From Phoenix dactylifera (taxonomy: Eukaryota; Streptophyta; Magnoliopsida; Arecales; Arecaceae): a DNA stretch of 64,000 nucleotides. The notes beneath the pieces are model-generated. The model saw nothing but the letters and a program-made list of their open reading frames with translations. It ran no database searches and had not been told where the DNA came from. Positions 33,880-47,100 of the stretch are shown piece after piece (positions within the stretch are counted from its first letter, which is position 1; each line of letters opens with the position of its first letter). Position numbers and translations under genes: made by a program. The stretch is from NCBI RefSeq assembly GCF_009389715.1, contig NC_052407.1, forward strand, positions 6,296,475-6,360,474. Direction: 5' to 3'.

Positions 33880-34349
33880 CGGTAAGAAAAAACTTATCGA
33901 TTGAGGCGTGATATCACTGTCCTTAAGAATAGATCGCGCCTCTCGAAGAATAAATCTCGGTGTAGCAGGTAATGACGGCCTATCCTTCGGAATACAACAA
34001 CCGGATCACTCCAAACATATACTCGCAGGTGCAGTGACGCTAGCAAACAGCCCATAATCGCTCAGGAACACAAAAAACAGAGAAAGTATGAAGAGAAGAA
34101 AGAGATAAGATTTACTTCTTATAGTCCTCGGATCGAATATAGAGTAGAGAAAAAAGAGGCGTTTATTTAAAAGACACGATGTTTTACCAAGAGACACAAA
34201 AAGTTATAAAATTTAAATTCAAACAAACCAATTTTGAAGATTATATAAAGAACTTTTGAGTTTCATCTCTTTTCAATGTGGGACTAAAGAAAGTACACTA
34301 GACAAAAAACAAAAGAATGGTAGACTTGTAATTTTGAAATACTCCAACA
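33880..34349 (-). mobile_element. LTR-like fragment, minus orientation
   Basis: On the minus strand the sequence begins TGTTGGAGTATTTCAAAA. It contains AGTCCCACATTG and then a TATA-like TTTATATAATC, followed by a pyrimidine-rich leader. This is the layout of a retrotransposon LTR with its promoter. The 3' end and target-site duplication are unclear, and no internal region was recognised. Confidence 0.5.
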
Positions 34350-34559
34350 CTTTCACCACTACATTGTATGTATATGCAAATGAGGTGTAGGCTAACTTCA
34401 GTGCTCTTTTCCATCTTTTCAAGTACATAATCTAGACATTGATCGATGAATAAAATTCTTCTCTCTTAACCAAGTGACCTATTCTTCTCTAGAGAGAGAG
34501 AGAGAGAGAGAGATAGATGAGTCTGGTTGCCACTAAAAGTTAATTTGATTTAGGCACCA

Positions 34560-34860
34560 AGCTAACTGAATCATTGGAGAACTTGACAATCGATTGTTTC
34601 GATCGTAGAAATCGGCAGAAAGTTGTAATGTTCCGAGACCATATGGTAGTCGATGTGCTTGGATGGCGACGGCTTTACTTCTGATATAGTGTTGGAAAAA
34701 GAAAATCATGCTCAGACTTTCACTTCAACATTAGATTTGATCTGAAACGGCAAAGATGGAAAAAAAAAATTTGTTGAAGAGTTTTCGACGGAAGACCATT
34801 CGATATCTAATATAATACAGTAAAATGACTTGTATATGATTTTCGGAATGACCTACTTCT
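34560..34860 (-). mobile_element. diverged gypsy LTR relic
   Basis: It shares with 4040-4545 the ordered landmarks GATGGCGACGGCT (GATGGTGATGGCT in the relative), TTAGATTTGATCTGAAAC (TTGGATTCGATCTGAAAC) and AAAGA(T/C)(G/A)GAAA, in the same orientation. No ends can be defined. Confidence 0.45.
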
Positions 34861-37800
34861 TGTGAACCAGTGACCAGTCAATGTTGTCACGCGGCAGATC
34901 TCGTTATCTTTTTTTTTCTCGATGAAGACAGCATATCCCATTATCAAGTTTTGATATTCATTTCCATCAACTTCCCAGAGACTATTTATTTTCTCTTTTG
35001 TACTTCATTTTTTTGTGTCAACGTGACATTTAGAAGTTCTCCGCCTTGGCTTATGCAAGGACTCAAATATATAAAGAGCATTCTTGGTCTTAGCAAATCA
35101 CTGTAGCTTAAACAATTGCTACGTTGCTTTTCAAAACGTGTGTTTTAATAGTGGGCCACATAGTTCAAAACTTCAGTTACGTACACGCAATTGTGAAGAT
35201 TCCAAGAAATGAGACACATTATCTTGCAATTATACTTCCAAAGTTAAAGCATATATAGGCTTGGTCTCCTGAAAGAGAGCATATAATCTTGGATGGAATT
35301 AGTAAAAACTATCTAAAATTTTATAAACTGATTTTGCATTGAAATAATTTGATTCCTTTTTTATGCTCATGCGAAGGTGAAGGCATGATAAAAGTTGTGG
35401 AGTGAAAATCATGAGCTTGCAAGGGCCTGGAGAACAAATTATAATTTATTTTGACTGCGTATTTGGGTGTGTTTTGTGAAGGAGCAAGCGATTTCCTTTT
35501 GACTTGCAACTGGTTCTCTCCACTTTACCTACTAATTAGCTGGAAGATGCCGACTGGTTATGCTTACATATTTTTTCATTTTTTTGGGCCTCAAGAAGAC
35601 TTGTATTATATGTCAGATACGAGTGAAAATATCTCAAAAGGGATTTACATGGACACTGGTACTTCAAAAATTTAGGTGTTGCACCCTCTAGTGGGAAGTA
35701 TATTACATCTGAAAAACTTGTGATTGGGACTCAGCCCAATCCTCTACTAATTTATTAACTCAAATAAGTCAATTCAATGAATCAATATATATAAAGAGAG
35801 AGAAAGAGAAAGAAAGCTAGACTTTGCTACACTCGAACCGACATTCATTCAGATCTGATCAAGTCTATATTGGACAATAAAAGTGATCCGTATCATTAGA
35901 TATAATATATTATCTCTAAATTACTTATATACTAAAAATTATATAATTTAGTCGCTTTGCCCTATACATTAAGTAATAAAAATATATGTAATTTGGTGTT
36001 ATTTAGGCTGTCCATTTTGGACCATTTAATGCATAGGTTAGGCCTTTCCAATTTATATGATTTTTTATTCATAAGCAATCTATAGGTAGTTGGATGTGAG
36101 ATTTCTATCGTCCAAACTAAATTTAATCAGATCTAAATGGAGTTAGTTTGTTATAATTTTATATACAGAGAGAGGGACTTGCAAGTTTTTTTTTTTTTTT
36201 TCCTCCTTGATACTCTTGCATGGTGAAGTGTGCCTCTTGTGAAGTTTCAATGCTAGAATATTTGGATATCTACCCATCTTCTCATTTTCCAGATCACAAG
36301 GCAACCACAAAAAAATAACCGTGCGACGGAGTAGACTTAATTTTTTCAATGGGAGCATGTCCGGGAAAAGTCTCCACCTTGGGGGATTTTTCTCTAATCG
36401 AGGCGTTTACCGTTTCTTCGCTTCCTCTTTGTTCTCATGTGCTTGCTTATAGCTCATGTCCATTTATGGTGTGTCGTCTAAGGCCTTCCATTTTATTTTC
36501 TCAGTTCCTCATTTCCTAAGCAAAAAGGTGGCGTAAGCGTAAGGTTTGCCTGTGTTGAAGAAAGAGGAGATAAGTTTCTGATACCATTCCTCTAGAGTGC
36601 CGAAACTCTAGGTTTTCCCACTTCTTGTTTCCTTAGAGACCACAACATCTCTTCAAATCTTTTAAGGCTACTCATCTATCGAGATTATCCGATCTTATAG
36701 GGTGTTAGAGAAACTACGACAGAGACGAAAAATTGAGGAGAAATGTTTTCTCTATATATTTCATAAAGAAAAGCGTACAACATATATACACAACTCTAGA
36801 GAACAAGGATTTCTTTAATGATGATTGAGATATGGGATATACAGTAATGATAAATTTATATATAGAGGTTCGATTTGATGAGCTGTGCTATTTGTATGGC
36901 TATAATATATCCTTTAAATGGTGGCTAAGATATGGGATACATAGTAATAGTGGATTTATACATGGTGGCTGAGATATACCTGGGATATATCCCTTAAATG
37001 GTGGATTTGTACAGCTGTAATATAGAGGAACAGTTTAAACTGTGGCTTACTCATCTATCAGCATCTGTGATCATGGGTGCATATGTTTAGTGGAAGGTGA
37101 GAAGCATCACTTTTCTCTTTGGGAGTGGAGCTGAGAACCAATCTCAGTGCAATTGAGCGGTAGACCTGTAGTCCCTTTTGCATCATGCTTCTTTGAGTGC
37201 TTTCCAACTTGCTCTTTTATTCTTTTCCTGTAATTGCTGTACAGTTTAGGGGTTTAGTCTAAAAGTTGGCATCTAGATGGGCTCCTCTACAGTATTATTA
37301 TGCTCACAATTATAGCACATCTAAAGAAGAGAGAATAATTTGATTGGCATTGTGGTGAATGGAGGAAAAGAAGAATGGCAGCTTTGGCATTTGACCCAGA
37401 CTCTTGAGGAACTTGGACCTCGATATCTGGGCTTAAAAAAATAAAGTGGCCTTGCTGGCTGCTCTACTAGGCATAACCTTAAAGTGATTGGCTGGACTTG
37501 TCAAGAGGACTGTTTTCTTCAAACAGATGGCATTTGGATCTGTATACATTAGAAGTACGACCCCATCCAGAAAAATAAAAAGGTTTCTTTCATAGACCAT
37601 AAAGATGACCTTGGAATTATTTATGGGGCAAGGAAACCTGAAGAACTACAGGTGAAGTCTTAAGATGATTCCTGTCCTCAGGTTAGGAAAGAGTACTCTT
37701 GTGTTCATTTTTGCAGATACAGGCAGGCTACATTTATTTATATGTTTAATTGCCGGAATTGTCTGTTTTGAATCTTTTACCAAGCCATTATTCTTCTGTT

Positions 37801-39454
37801 CCTAAATGAATACACTTTTTCTTTCAACATTGGGTGCACACATTGGTAATGGATGCACATGTACAATATGTATCAATTCATATTCAAAATGTTCTTATAG
37901 CAGTCATAAGAGCACAAGGTTATATTGGTTCGACGAGGTTAATAGTAAATCTTTATTGCAGAAACTTAAACTTGATCCATTTTCGCAAAATCTTCATACT
38001 GGTACCATTTCAATTCATTTGTTCTTTTTGCTCTAAAAAAAACAATTTTTGTAAAAAATAAAAACAAATTAAAATTGTTGCCACCTTTTTTTTATTAACT
38101 GGAGCTGCAGTTATGAATTATGCCCCCAACAAGCAGGACGGATCCAATTTGATATTCTTTATTTAGTTCTATAACATTCTTAGCATGACTAAATATGGCA
38201 TAATCTTTATTTAGTTCTAGGCAGATTTACATGAAGTAGACTAAAATGATCAAGGAAAAGCTTCGTATGTATGGATAGCCAATTGATGTTAAAAGAATTC
38301 GAGGAACAATTGCAAATCCTATCAAGATTATAAGCATATTTTCCGAGTAAGAAATGTTTAGGTTCCCGTAAAACAAAGTAAAGATGATTTAGAGAAAGAC
38401 CTAATTCATCACCAAGATGGTGTTCTCTCTGGCATCAAAAATAAGTGGGTGGTAATACTATAGTCCTGATTCTAGAGTGTCCTCTAAGTAACAAAACAGG
38501 TATTGCATGGATATCAGACATGTTGATGGTATGAGAGTAAGAATGCTTGGGTATATTTGAGTAGTGAAAGTGGAAACATGTGGATTAAAATGAAGGGGTT
38601 GAAACTATCCTTGAGGTATTGAACACAGTTCATGGGATTTGGAGTGATCATGGTCCCCTCAATTGAAAAAAGTCTTCCATATTGAGACAAATTACAACAT
38701 TCCCACTTTCTTTGGTACCACTGGCAATTTAGTAAAATTTTTAGACCATTTTTGAGAGAAAGAATGCCCATTCATTTTAAATGGATGGTTGGTTAAAAAT
38801 AATTGAAATTAGCAAACAAGACCCCTAAAATATTATATAAATGTACATTGGCAATATCCATGATGTTAATTTTGCTAGTATTATTCACTGTTTTATTAAA
38901 ACAACAAATTTCAATGTTATCACCTATTATTTAAAATATATATATATATAATTATTTATATTTTTCCTATTCTAAAAACTATATAAGTGTGTTGACAATG
39001 ATTTGAATTTTTTTTATTATATTCAAGATTTGGACCTAGAACCTCTAGCTGCAATCAGAATGGTATAACCACTAAGATGAGACTTATTCCTCAAAATGCC
39101 CTACCACCGTTGCTTCTACCATGTTTTTTAAACCTCTCGATGCTCCTGCTGGATTACTTATACCTCGCTAACTCTTCTAATCTTTGCATCTCCTCCCATC
39201 TGATGAAGCTCCTCTATTATTCTACATGCAGCATTTTTTTTTTTTAAGCTCCTCTATTTCCTTCTTTGTTTCAACTTATTGCTTGCACAATCTTGTAAGA
39301 TGAATAGTAGGAATGTTTTCCAACAAATGAACAAGGATACAGAAAAATTTTGAATTTTTCCATGATCGAGATCCTAAGAGGAACGATTCTGAGGAGTCTA
39401 TATCAAGATTAGTGGGAATGGGTCAGGGCAAGTCAGAGTTAAAACAAGGACCAA

Positions 39455-39646
39455 GGGCTCATTTGGTTTGCTATAAATGGGCTGAGCAGGAGCCACTTTG
39501 CTAAAATAGGTCCTGGGCCAAAGCCGTTTCAGGCCACATAAATAGGTCCAGTGTGGGAACTCATTACAGCTTCACTTTGGACCAACCAAATGTCTCAAGT
39601 GGGCTATCTTGGGCCGATTTGAGCGCGGATGCCAATCAAACAGGCC
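39455..39646. mobile_element. possible PIF/Harbinger-type MITE
   Basis: The left end GGGCTCATTTGGTTTGC and the reverse complement of the right end, GGCCTGTTTGATTGGC, form imperfect terminal inverted repeats of the G-rich CCTGTTTGG type. The interior is 160 bp, GC-richer than its flanks, and contains several GGGC(C/T) motifs. TTA follows on the right; the left three bases are CAA, so the duplication is not clean. Confidence 0.5.
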
Positions 39647-40937
39647 TTAAAAGAATGCTTCATGATGGGAATTGATGGGCCTTATGATTGCAAGATAGAC
39701 CTAAGGGGTAATAGATATGGCATTTGTTGGCAATCCATGAGCAGGTATTAATGCACTGCTATATAACCTTCTCAGCTAGGAAATTTCCATGGCAAGAAAC
39801 ATGCCATTAGTATACTAATATCAAACTAGATCATAATATAGTGATTGAAAACCTTATGTGTGAAGGGTTATAGTCTGGTTTTCTGTGACTAATTCATCTC
39901 TAGTTCCAATTGAGCGAAATCTTAACTAAAATATTTGATGATCAAACTATGACTATTTTGGAGGAAAGGTTATTAGTTGAACTAGTTCCATCATCACTCA
40001 GCTAGTGAACCAGTCTAACTGCGAAGCAACATGCACAAAGCCATAATAAGAATGTAGTTCTCAATTTTGAATTTGATTAAGATCTTGACTATTTTTCTTT
40101 TCTTTTTTTTCATCATGTGCACCACATCAATATATTTAATATCTATTTTAATATATAATGAGTAATGCTATGACAAGGGAAGACTAGGAAATCATTGTTG
40201 CCACCGCTGTATCCAGTTACTACCCTTCACTCAAGCTTAATTGTTGCTAAACTCCAAGCAAGTAATACTAATCATGTCAAAAACAAATAAGATAATATAA
40301 AATCCTATTAAGTGATTTTTAAAATTGAGATTAGTATATATGATCATTATTAGGGGTTGCCATGTATCTTCATGCAGAGCCCCACATGTGGAATTTGGAT
40401 GAATCAACCTTGTTTTTCATAAATACTATTTTTGCATTGTTCTTGTACCTCCGAAGACCACTACACAATCGAGAGGATTTTTTATTCATAGCATGAATGA
40501 TTCATATACTTGTTTGTTGCTATTTATTGCAGCATAATGCTTGTAATTTTGCTTTGTACAAAGTTTTCCTTCTCGCTCCGATAGCATCTAGGAGTTTGGT
40601 CCAATTCTTCTTAAAGATGAGATATCAGCTATAGTTGGAGAACGTAACGTACAGTATGAGGATATATGTCAACTAAGAAAAAAATTGAAAACGTTCAAGA
40701 TGCGTCGAGATAGCAACTGATATATTTCATTCAGAAATTAAAATTTCAACCGATATAATAGTCTAAAACTGTTGCTAGATATGAGCTTTGAAATTTATTG
40801 GTTAATATAATATCAACTGAGATAAAAAAAAAAAATAGATCAAATTTTCCATAATTATACCGGTAAATTTCATATATCGAGATAAATCAGGATCTTGGGC
40901 TAATTTCTAAGATATATCCTTGATCCCCATTATCCAT

Positions 40938-43167
40938 TGTAATACCTTGTATATGGGCCAGTCCATTTGACTTGCCAAAGTATTGGGCCTGGAGGATTTG
41001 GCCCAACAGAAAGAAAAGCAAAGAAAAAAAATGCACGTGCCGCATGCGTGTGAGGAGGGAAGAGACTCCAGATGGGAGTTTGCTTCCTCAGTTTGTCAGA
41101 CGGAATCCAGCTTCAGGTTGAATTCCAGTCGCAACCGAGCTTTATTTATAGGTTCCCCTCATCCCTCTTTCACTACATCGGAGATCACAAGTCCCCGATT
41201 GAAGCCGTTGTTTGAATTCTTCGATTTTCTTTCCAAATGCCAGCCGCCATCGATGTTGTCATCACTGCAAATTGTTGCTAGAAGCCATGTAAGAACCTGA
41301 CAATCTCTAGTTAACTCTTTTCTCTCTCTTTTATGACCTTTGGGAAGCTCGACTCTAACTAATAATTGCCGGATTTTAACAAGGAAGAGCGATGACCTAT
41401 CTTTTCTATTTTCAGATACCACCTCTTCTTCTTTCTTTTTCGGGCTATTTTAGCTGCTAGCGCTTGTCATCGTTGCCTTCCTTCGACCTTCTGCAATGGT
41501 TGGTGACCATGGTCAGAGTCTTGGCCGCCGGAATTTGTCGTTCTTGAATTTCAACTGAAGCCCTATTTTGAACATTTCGGTTGATCTCTCCGCCATCGGC
41601 CGCCATTTATGGTGGCCCAACCGTCGATCCTCCTGCCGGCAAACACCACCACAACCATTGAACTTTGGTTCCGGTTCTAATGGGGGAACAAGTTCCCCTA
41701 TTTCGCTAAAAAAATTATAATAGAGATAGAAAGAGAGAGTTTAATTTCTCTCTTATTTCAGCCCTTTTTTCTTTCTCTCCTCTCTTCCCACTTTCTCTCT
41801 CTTATTCTCTTCCTTGTTTCTCTCTCTACCTGGACTTTCTCTCTCTAGGATTGTTGGACCTTGTAAGTATACCTCTTAGTGATTTTTGGATCGATCTTGA
41901 TAAAGGGTCCTGATCTATGGTCATTAGGAAGTGTGCCTACCCCTACTTTGGCCACTCTCGATTTCTATTGAACCACCTATATCCTAGTTGAGCATGATCG
42001 GATGAAATTTGCCTTGATCGAACAGACCGGGATGTTGGACACTTCCGTTTAGTCAGCCCTATAAGGGTCTCAAAACTTAAAATTTTTATTCTTAAATCAA
42101 TTATGATTAAATTATAATAAAATGATAATGCAATTTCGAATATTAGGTTCTGAAGGAGGATTTAAGGATTAGTTGGATTGTCTGCTCGTTGTTTGTGCAA
42201 GATAAGTAATGGTCACCTTTTCTAAATTTTTATTTATAATATATTATTTTTATATCAAACAAATTGTTAACTGATTCATACATGATTTCTAAATTGTATG
42301 AGATAGTGTTTTGAATTGAAAATAGAAATATAATTTGGAGTAATATTTTTAGAATCGTTGTTATATTATTTACTGATGTTACATCATACATGCATATTTT
42401 GATTGGATTATGATATAAATGCTATATTGTAAAAAGAACTTTGATATGTGTTAGATTTGAACTCTCAGCCTGACTATATATTGGACTTTACTAATTAGAG
42501 GTTATGCATTAGTACTTTAACTATTATTGTGCTTATTGATTCTGCTTGTGACCCCACCACATAGTATAAATATGGTATTCTGATCCACTCTATAAGGTAT
42601 AAGTGCAGTATTTTGTCCCACTTCGTAGGGTATAAGTGCGATTCTATTTCTGGTCTAATTAGAGGGTATAAGTATGCCTTAGTTAATGGTTGTTGAGTTG
42701 ATTATGATTTGTTTCGAATTAGATTTATGATTACGTATATGAATATTTGAAAAATATGGATTCTAATGTATTTGTATTTTGAAACAAAATTAGTTGTCTT
42801 TACACTGATTTGTCGTAAATTATGTTTTACTATTGTATCTTATTTTAGTACATTAATTATCTAGTTAGGGTATTCATTACTTACTGGACCGTCGAGCTCA
42901 TTATTCCTTCTTTTCTTCACATATGCAGTTACTTAGTTCTAGATATGGGTCTTACTATGCGAATGAAACTTATCTACGTAGTTTAGATTTAGTGCTATTA
43001 TAACCTTTTTATTGGATTATTGTTTGAGGTTTAATTGAGGTAAGATTTTTAAATATTTTTTGTTAGTTCGATTTGGTAGTTAATCAAATTATGATTTATG
43101 ATATCACGATGAGATGTCTTGTATATTTATAGAGAAAGTTCTGTATAAATATGCATAAGTTGCCACA
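40938..43167 (+). mobile_element. solo LTR (2230 bp) of a gypsy-type element with target-site duplication
   Basis: The LTR starts TGTAATACC at 40938 and ends TTGCCACA at 43167. It is flanked by ATCCAT at 40932-40937 and 43168-43173 (5 or 6 bp duplication). Inside are a TTTATTTATAGG TATA-like motif at 41141, a long CT-rich leader (41730-41850), and three tandem-like GGTATAAGTGC units at about 42590-42670. No primer-binding site or coding region is present, so it arose by recombination between two LTRs. General layout and length resemble the LTRs at 9774 and 16127, but in the opposite orientation. Confidence 0.75.
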
Positions 43168-44128
43168 ATCCATGACTCGCGAACTTAGGGACATACCTAC
43201 AATAATTTTTTTTGGCATATGGATTAAATTCATGATAAAGCCAACTCATACAATGGGACCATTGTTTCATGGACCACTAGCAATATAAAGCCTAGAAGCT
43301 ACCAACAATTAAAAAAACAAAAAAATCGAAAAAAGGGCACAATAGTCCAAGTAGATAGTGACGTCCGCAAAAAAATCTTTCCTTATGCCAAAATATCTAC
43401 AACTCAGCAATGCGGCCAAAAATCTATTGCTACATACCATGTGGCTGTATATGGAGCCGATAAGAGCTGCTGATTTATGTGAACCTTTTTCATTATGCGT
43501 ATATTTTAATACATCATTATAAAGACCAACGGTAGCTGATCAATGCTCTCCTCCAACCTCCAATATGGTGCACATAATTTTTTTATGCGAACACCAGATC
43601 TACAGTCCCTATCCGCATATCGTCGGATGGATCCATCCAATCCGTAAATCCATAGCGTCACCGATGAGCAAAACAGGCGCCTCAACGCAACGCTGTGTAT
43701 TAACAGATAGGTTATGCATCATGCCCTAACCCGAATCCTAATGAGCGACGTGGCTGAGATACGGTATTTCCATCTTTCCAAGTTTCGGCACCTTCAGCTT
43801 TCTGCGGATTTGTAGTCTTTTATTTTCTAATTTTGCTAGCCATGAATGGGCTACCGATGTTAAAAAAAAATAAAATTCTCTAATTACACCTCAACTAGGT
43901 GCTCTTAAGTAAAATATCTTGCCACGTCACTGTCACCTGCCCTTGGTCATTGTAGGGGTTCCTTTCTAGAGTCGATACAGAGCTTTAATATAAAGAAATA
44001 ATAATTATCTCTGAATCTTATCCGTTTTATCCCCGGCCTTCCGCTATCCGTCTATAAAGTCGACCCTGAAACGGAGTTTGAAGAAGACCGACCAAATCGT
44101 TGTGTGATACGAGCGGAAGGCGAGAGAA
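43168..44128. other. intergenic region and promoter of the CBP1-like gene
   Basis: No gene was seen in the left part. The right end carries the probable promoter of the next gene, with a TATA box at 44053. Confidence 0.5.
44053..44059 (+). promoter_or_regulatory. probable TATA box of the CBP1-like gene
   Basis: TATAAAG lies 76 bp upstream of the start codon at 44129. The spacing would allow a 5' UTR of about 45 bases. Confidence 0.55.
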
Positions 44129-47100
44129 ATGCTGCGATCCGTTGCTATCCCATCTCCCTCTCCCTCTTTTGCTTCGAGTTTTTTATTGGAGCCCGCCGCC
44201 GTCGATCTCTTGCGGGGTCGGCCGGCGAGACCGAGCGTGGTCTGCAACGCGCAGAGGAGCAGCGCCTCCATCCCGAAGCTCGAGCCTTTCAGCAGGAGCC
44301 GGATTGATAGGCGGATGAAGGAGCCGTCTTTTTTGCAGAAATCCGAGAACGATCTCACAGGTACTCACCGCCTTCTTGTACAAAGTTTAAACCTTTACTC
44401 TTTTTTCCCCCTTTTTTTGTCCTCGTTATATTCTTTGAGTTTCTAGGGAGTTTTGAGTTGAGGTATATGATGGTGCTCTATGTTTTTCTTTATAAATTCA
44501 TGAATTTTTGGTACTAGCTTCTTTTTTTTTTTTACATCTCGGGATATGATTTGAGAAATATGTTGTTTTCTTTGTTTTTAACTCCATAATCATGCATTAT
44601 TTTTTCATATATTATGTGATTTATTTATTTTCTTTCATGATAAATTCAATTGTAGATGTACAATAATAACTTCCCCTGTTGTGTGAGAAGGAGTTTAAAA
44701 TTAACAAAGAAATAAATAAATAAACAAGAAGTTATGAGAAGAGAAGAGAAGAGAATAAATAAATAAATAAATAACTGGGGGGAGGTGGGGTTGGAAATCA
44801 CAGTGATGCATCAGAGTCTGAAGAGAGGTTTAGGAAAATTAGCACTGTCTCCAGGACAAAGGGATAGTCAAGGGAAGGAAAATTAGCACTCTCTCCAGAT
44901 CACTTGTTCAAAGTCAGGGTTACTGGCACCTTTGATTTTTAGCAGATAACTGATCAGGGTTAAATAAAAACTTTAAAGAGTAAAAATCCTTCAAAACACC
45001 AGAGATTCAACTTGATGAGGTATGTCTTGTTGCTACTTTTATTTTTTTTACTCTTTGATATAAGCAAATTGAATATCGTAGAACCATTTCTGGCCTTACT
45101 TCGCTCTTTAATAGATTTCAAGTTTGGTGAGACCTATATGATTCGGTTTGTATATGGACACAGGGATCACCATCATGTATCTTGGGCCCCTTCTTGGATG
45201 GGGAGTGAGAGACTGCTCGAGTCCCTCTTCAGTTCTGTTTTATTTTATTATGTTTTTTCTTGAATGTTGATGGAGAGGGCAACACCAGTTTTCGATTTAT
45301 TTGATTAATCCCTGTGTGTATTTGATACATGGAGAGGCGATCCACATACCAGGCCCTAAAACCTTTCCGAATGTTGGAATAAAAACCTGACCTTTATTTT
45401 ATGCCCTGGAAAGAGAAAAAAAAAGTGTGCATCATTCTTTTAGGGTTTCTTGTGATTCCCTTATTTCTAGTGATTGTATTTTTTACTGCCATTATTTGTT
45501 AAGAATATCTCCTACAGTGTCACAAATCAAGACCTCACCCAAAAAGGCTAATCGGAAGATAATATTTGGGTTTCTTGGTCCTGCATAAGTACCCAAGATG
45601 TAACCAGTACATAGCCGATGTGGGATCAAGCATGGTTGTATGGGTCCTCGCATGCAGGCTTATAAGCTTTTGGGAAGATATTCATTTTCTGTACCTATTT
45701 AAAACAGAGTTTCTTGAGAAAGATGGTGCTGTACTTGTATAACATCCTATCTAGCATAACTAATTGTGCTGTTTGGCTACAGTACTAGGAATAGAACTGC
45801 TTTTTGGTTTGAATGACATATTTACCCTTATCATCTATCACTCACCTATAGATCTTTCTAGATACTTTGTTTAAATAAATAATCAAGTAACCAATGAGTG
45901 CACAAATAATATGTATGTAGAAGCATGAAAATTTATTTAATGTTCGCTGACAAATACCTTACCACAAGTGATATGTTTCTTAGATGGGTAAATGACATGC
46001 TCACCATTGTCACTTGCCTTTTGTTCAACTTTATGAGTTTTTTTTTCAGAGGGGAGGGGGGGCTATCAAAGTCCCCTTTGTTATAAGAAAATGTATCCAT
46101 TGCTTGTAGTTCAATTAGAAATAACAGTTGTCCTTTGCATGGCCAAATAGCTAATAATAGTCCAATTTAGAAGTACAAGCATTTACAAAGGACCAGGGTG
46201 AAGGATAATTTTGTTGAAGCATTTATGATACGAATAGCTTGTGATAGTGTTTTTTTTTTTTTGGTAGAACGGTGAATCATACTGATCTAACATGAGTACA
46301 ACCAACAAAATCAGAAAAAATGAGTTGTCTGAGAGGAGGGGCAACCTCATGGGTCTCCTAGAGGACTCCACCTGAATGCTGAGCAACGAAGGAGGCAACC
46401 TAGTTGGCAGCTTTATTTGCCTCCTAGTAGATATGAGCGGCCTGAAATACGCCGCAAATCATTGTCAGCCTACGGATATCCTGTAGTAACGGGTCCCATC
46501 GTTGGTCATGTGTTGGCCCTGGATTCACTCGATCACCATGGGGGTCCTCTTTAAGGTGGATTCTATCCACTCCCAAGACGAGCCTCGCATTGGTAAGGCC
46601 TTCCCAAGCGGGTCTCAGCTCCGCTTGAGAGACGGACGTATCCTTTTTTCCGAGATGGAGAGTTATCCGTATCCGAGATGGATGATACTGCAGCTATCTA
46701 GGACCGACTTTTGTGTGCTACATTGCACATCATGAGATAAAGGAGAGTCGTCCATCTCTAGCAACTGTTCAGGCTGTACAACCTTCTGCAATCCAAAGCA
46801 CACACCACAAAGGATTGGGATAAGCCTTATTCCAGACCTTATGGCCGCCTAATGCCAACCAAATGCAACCAGCATTCTGGAATATCATAGCCATGTTACA
46901 CCAATAAGATGCCTTTCCGCCAGTATTGGGCAAAAGTTAAATTAAGTGCCTTTCTAACTAAAGCACCAATCAGGTTGTATATATTTGCATAGACTAACAT
47001 CCTATATGCACAAAATCACATTGAAGGCGTTCTGTGGAACTGGTTCATGAATGGTACAGTATAAAATGCAGATATGTGCTGATAAAAATATTGAAAAAAG

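Larger units (their letters stand above)
34350..40937. other. large intergenic region, no gene seen
   Basis: The sequence is AT-rich and lacks domain-bearing frames. It contains an (AG)n tract at 34491-34513, an LTR relic at about 34560-34860 and a MITE-like element at 39455-39646. Frames up to 85 codons have no recognisable motifs. Confidence 0.4.

Noticed and set aside
34240..34330. TRIM-like CCCACATTG motif
   Set aside because: Only the short motif is shared with the TRIM LTRs. The surrounding sequence fits a different LTR.
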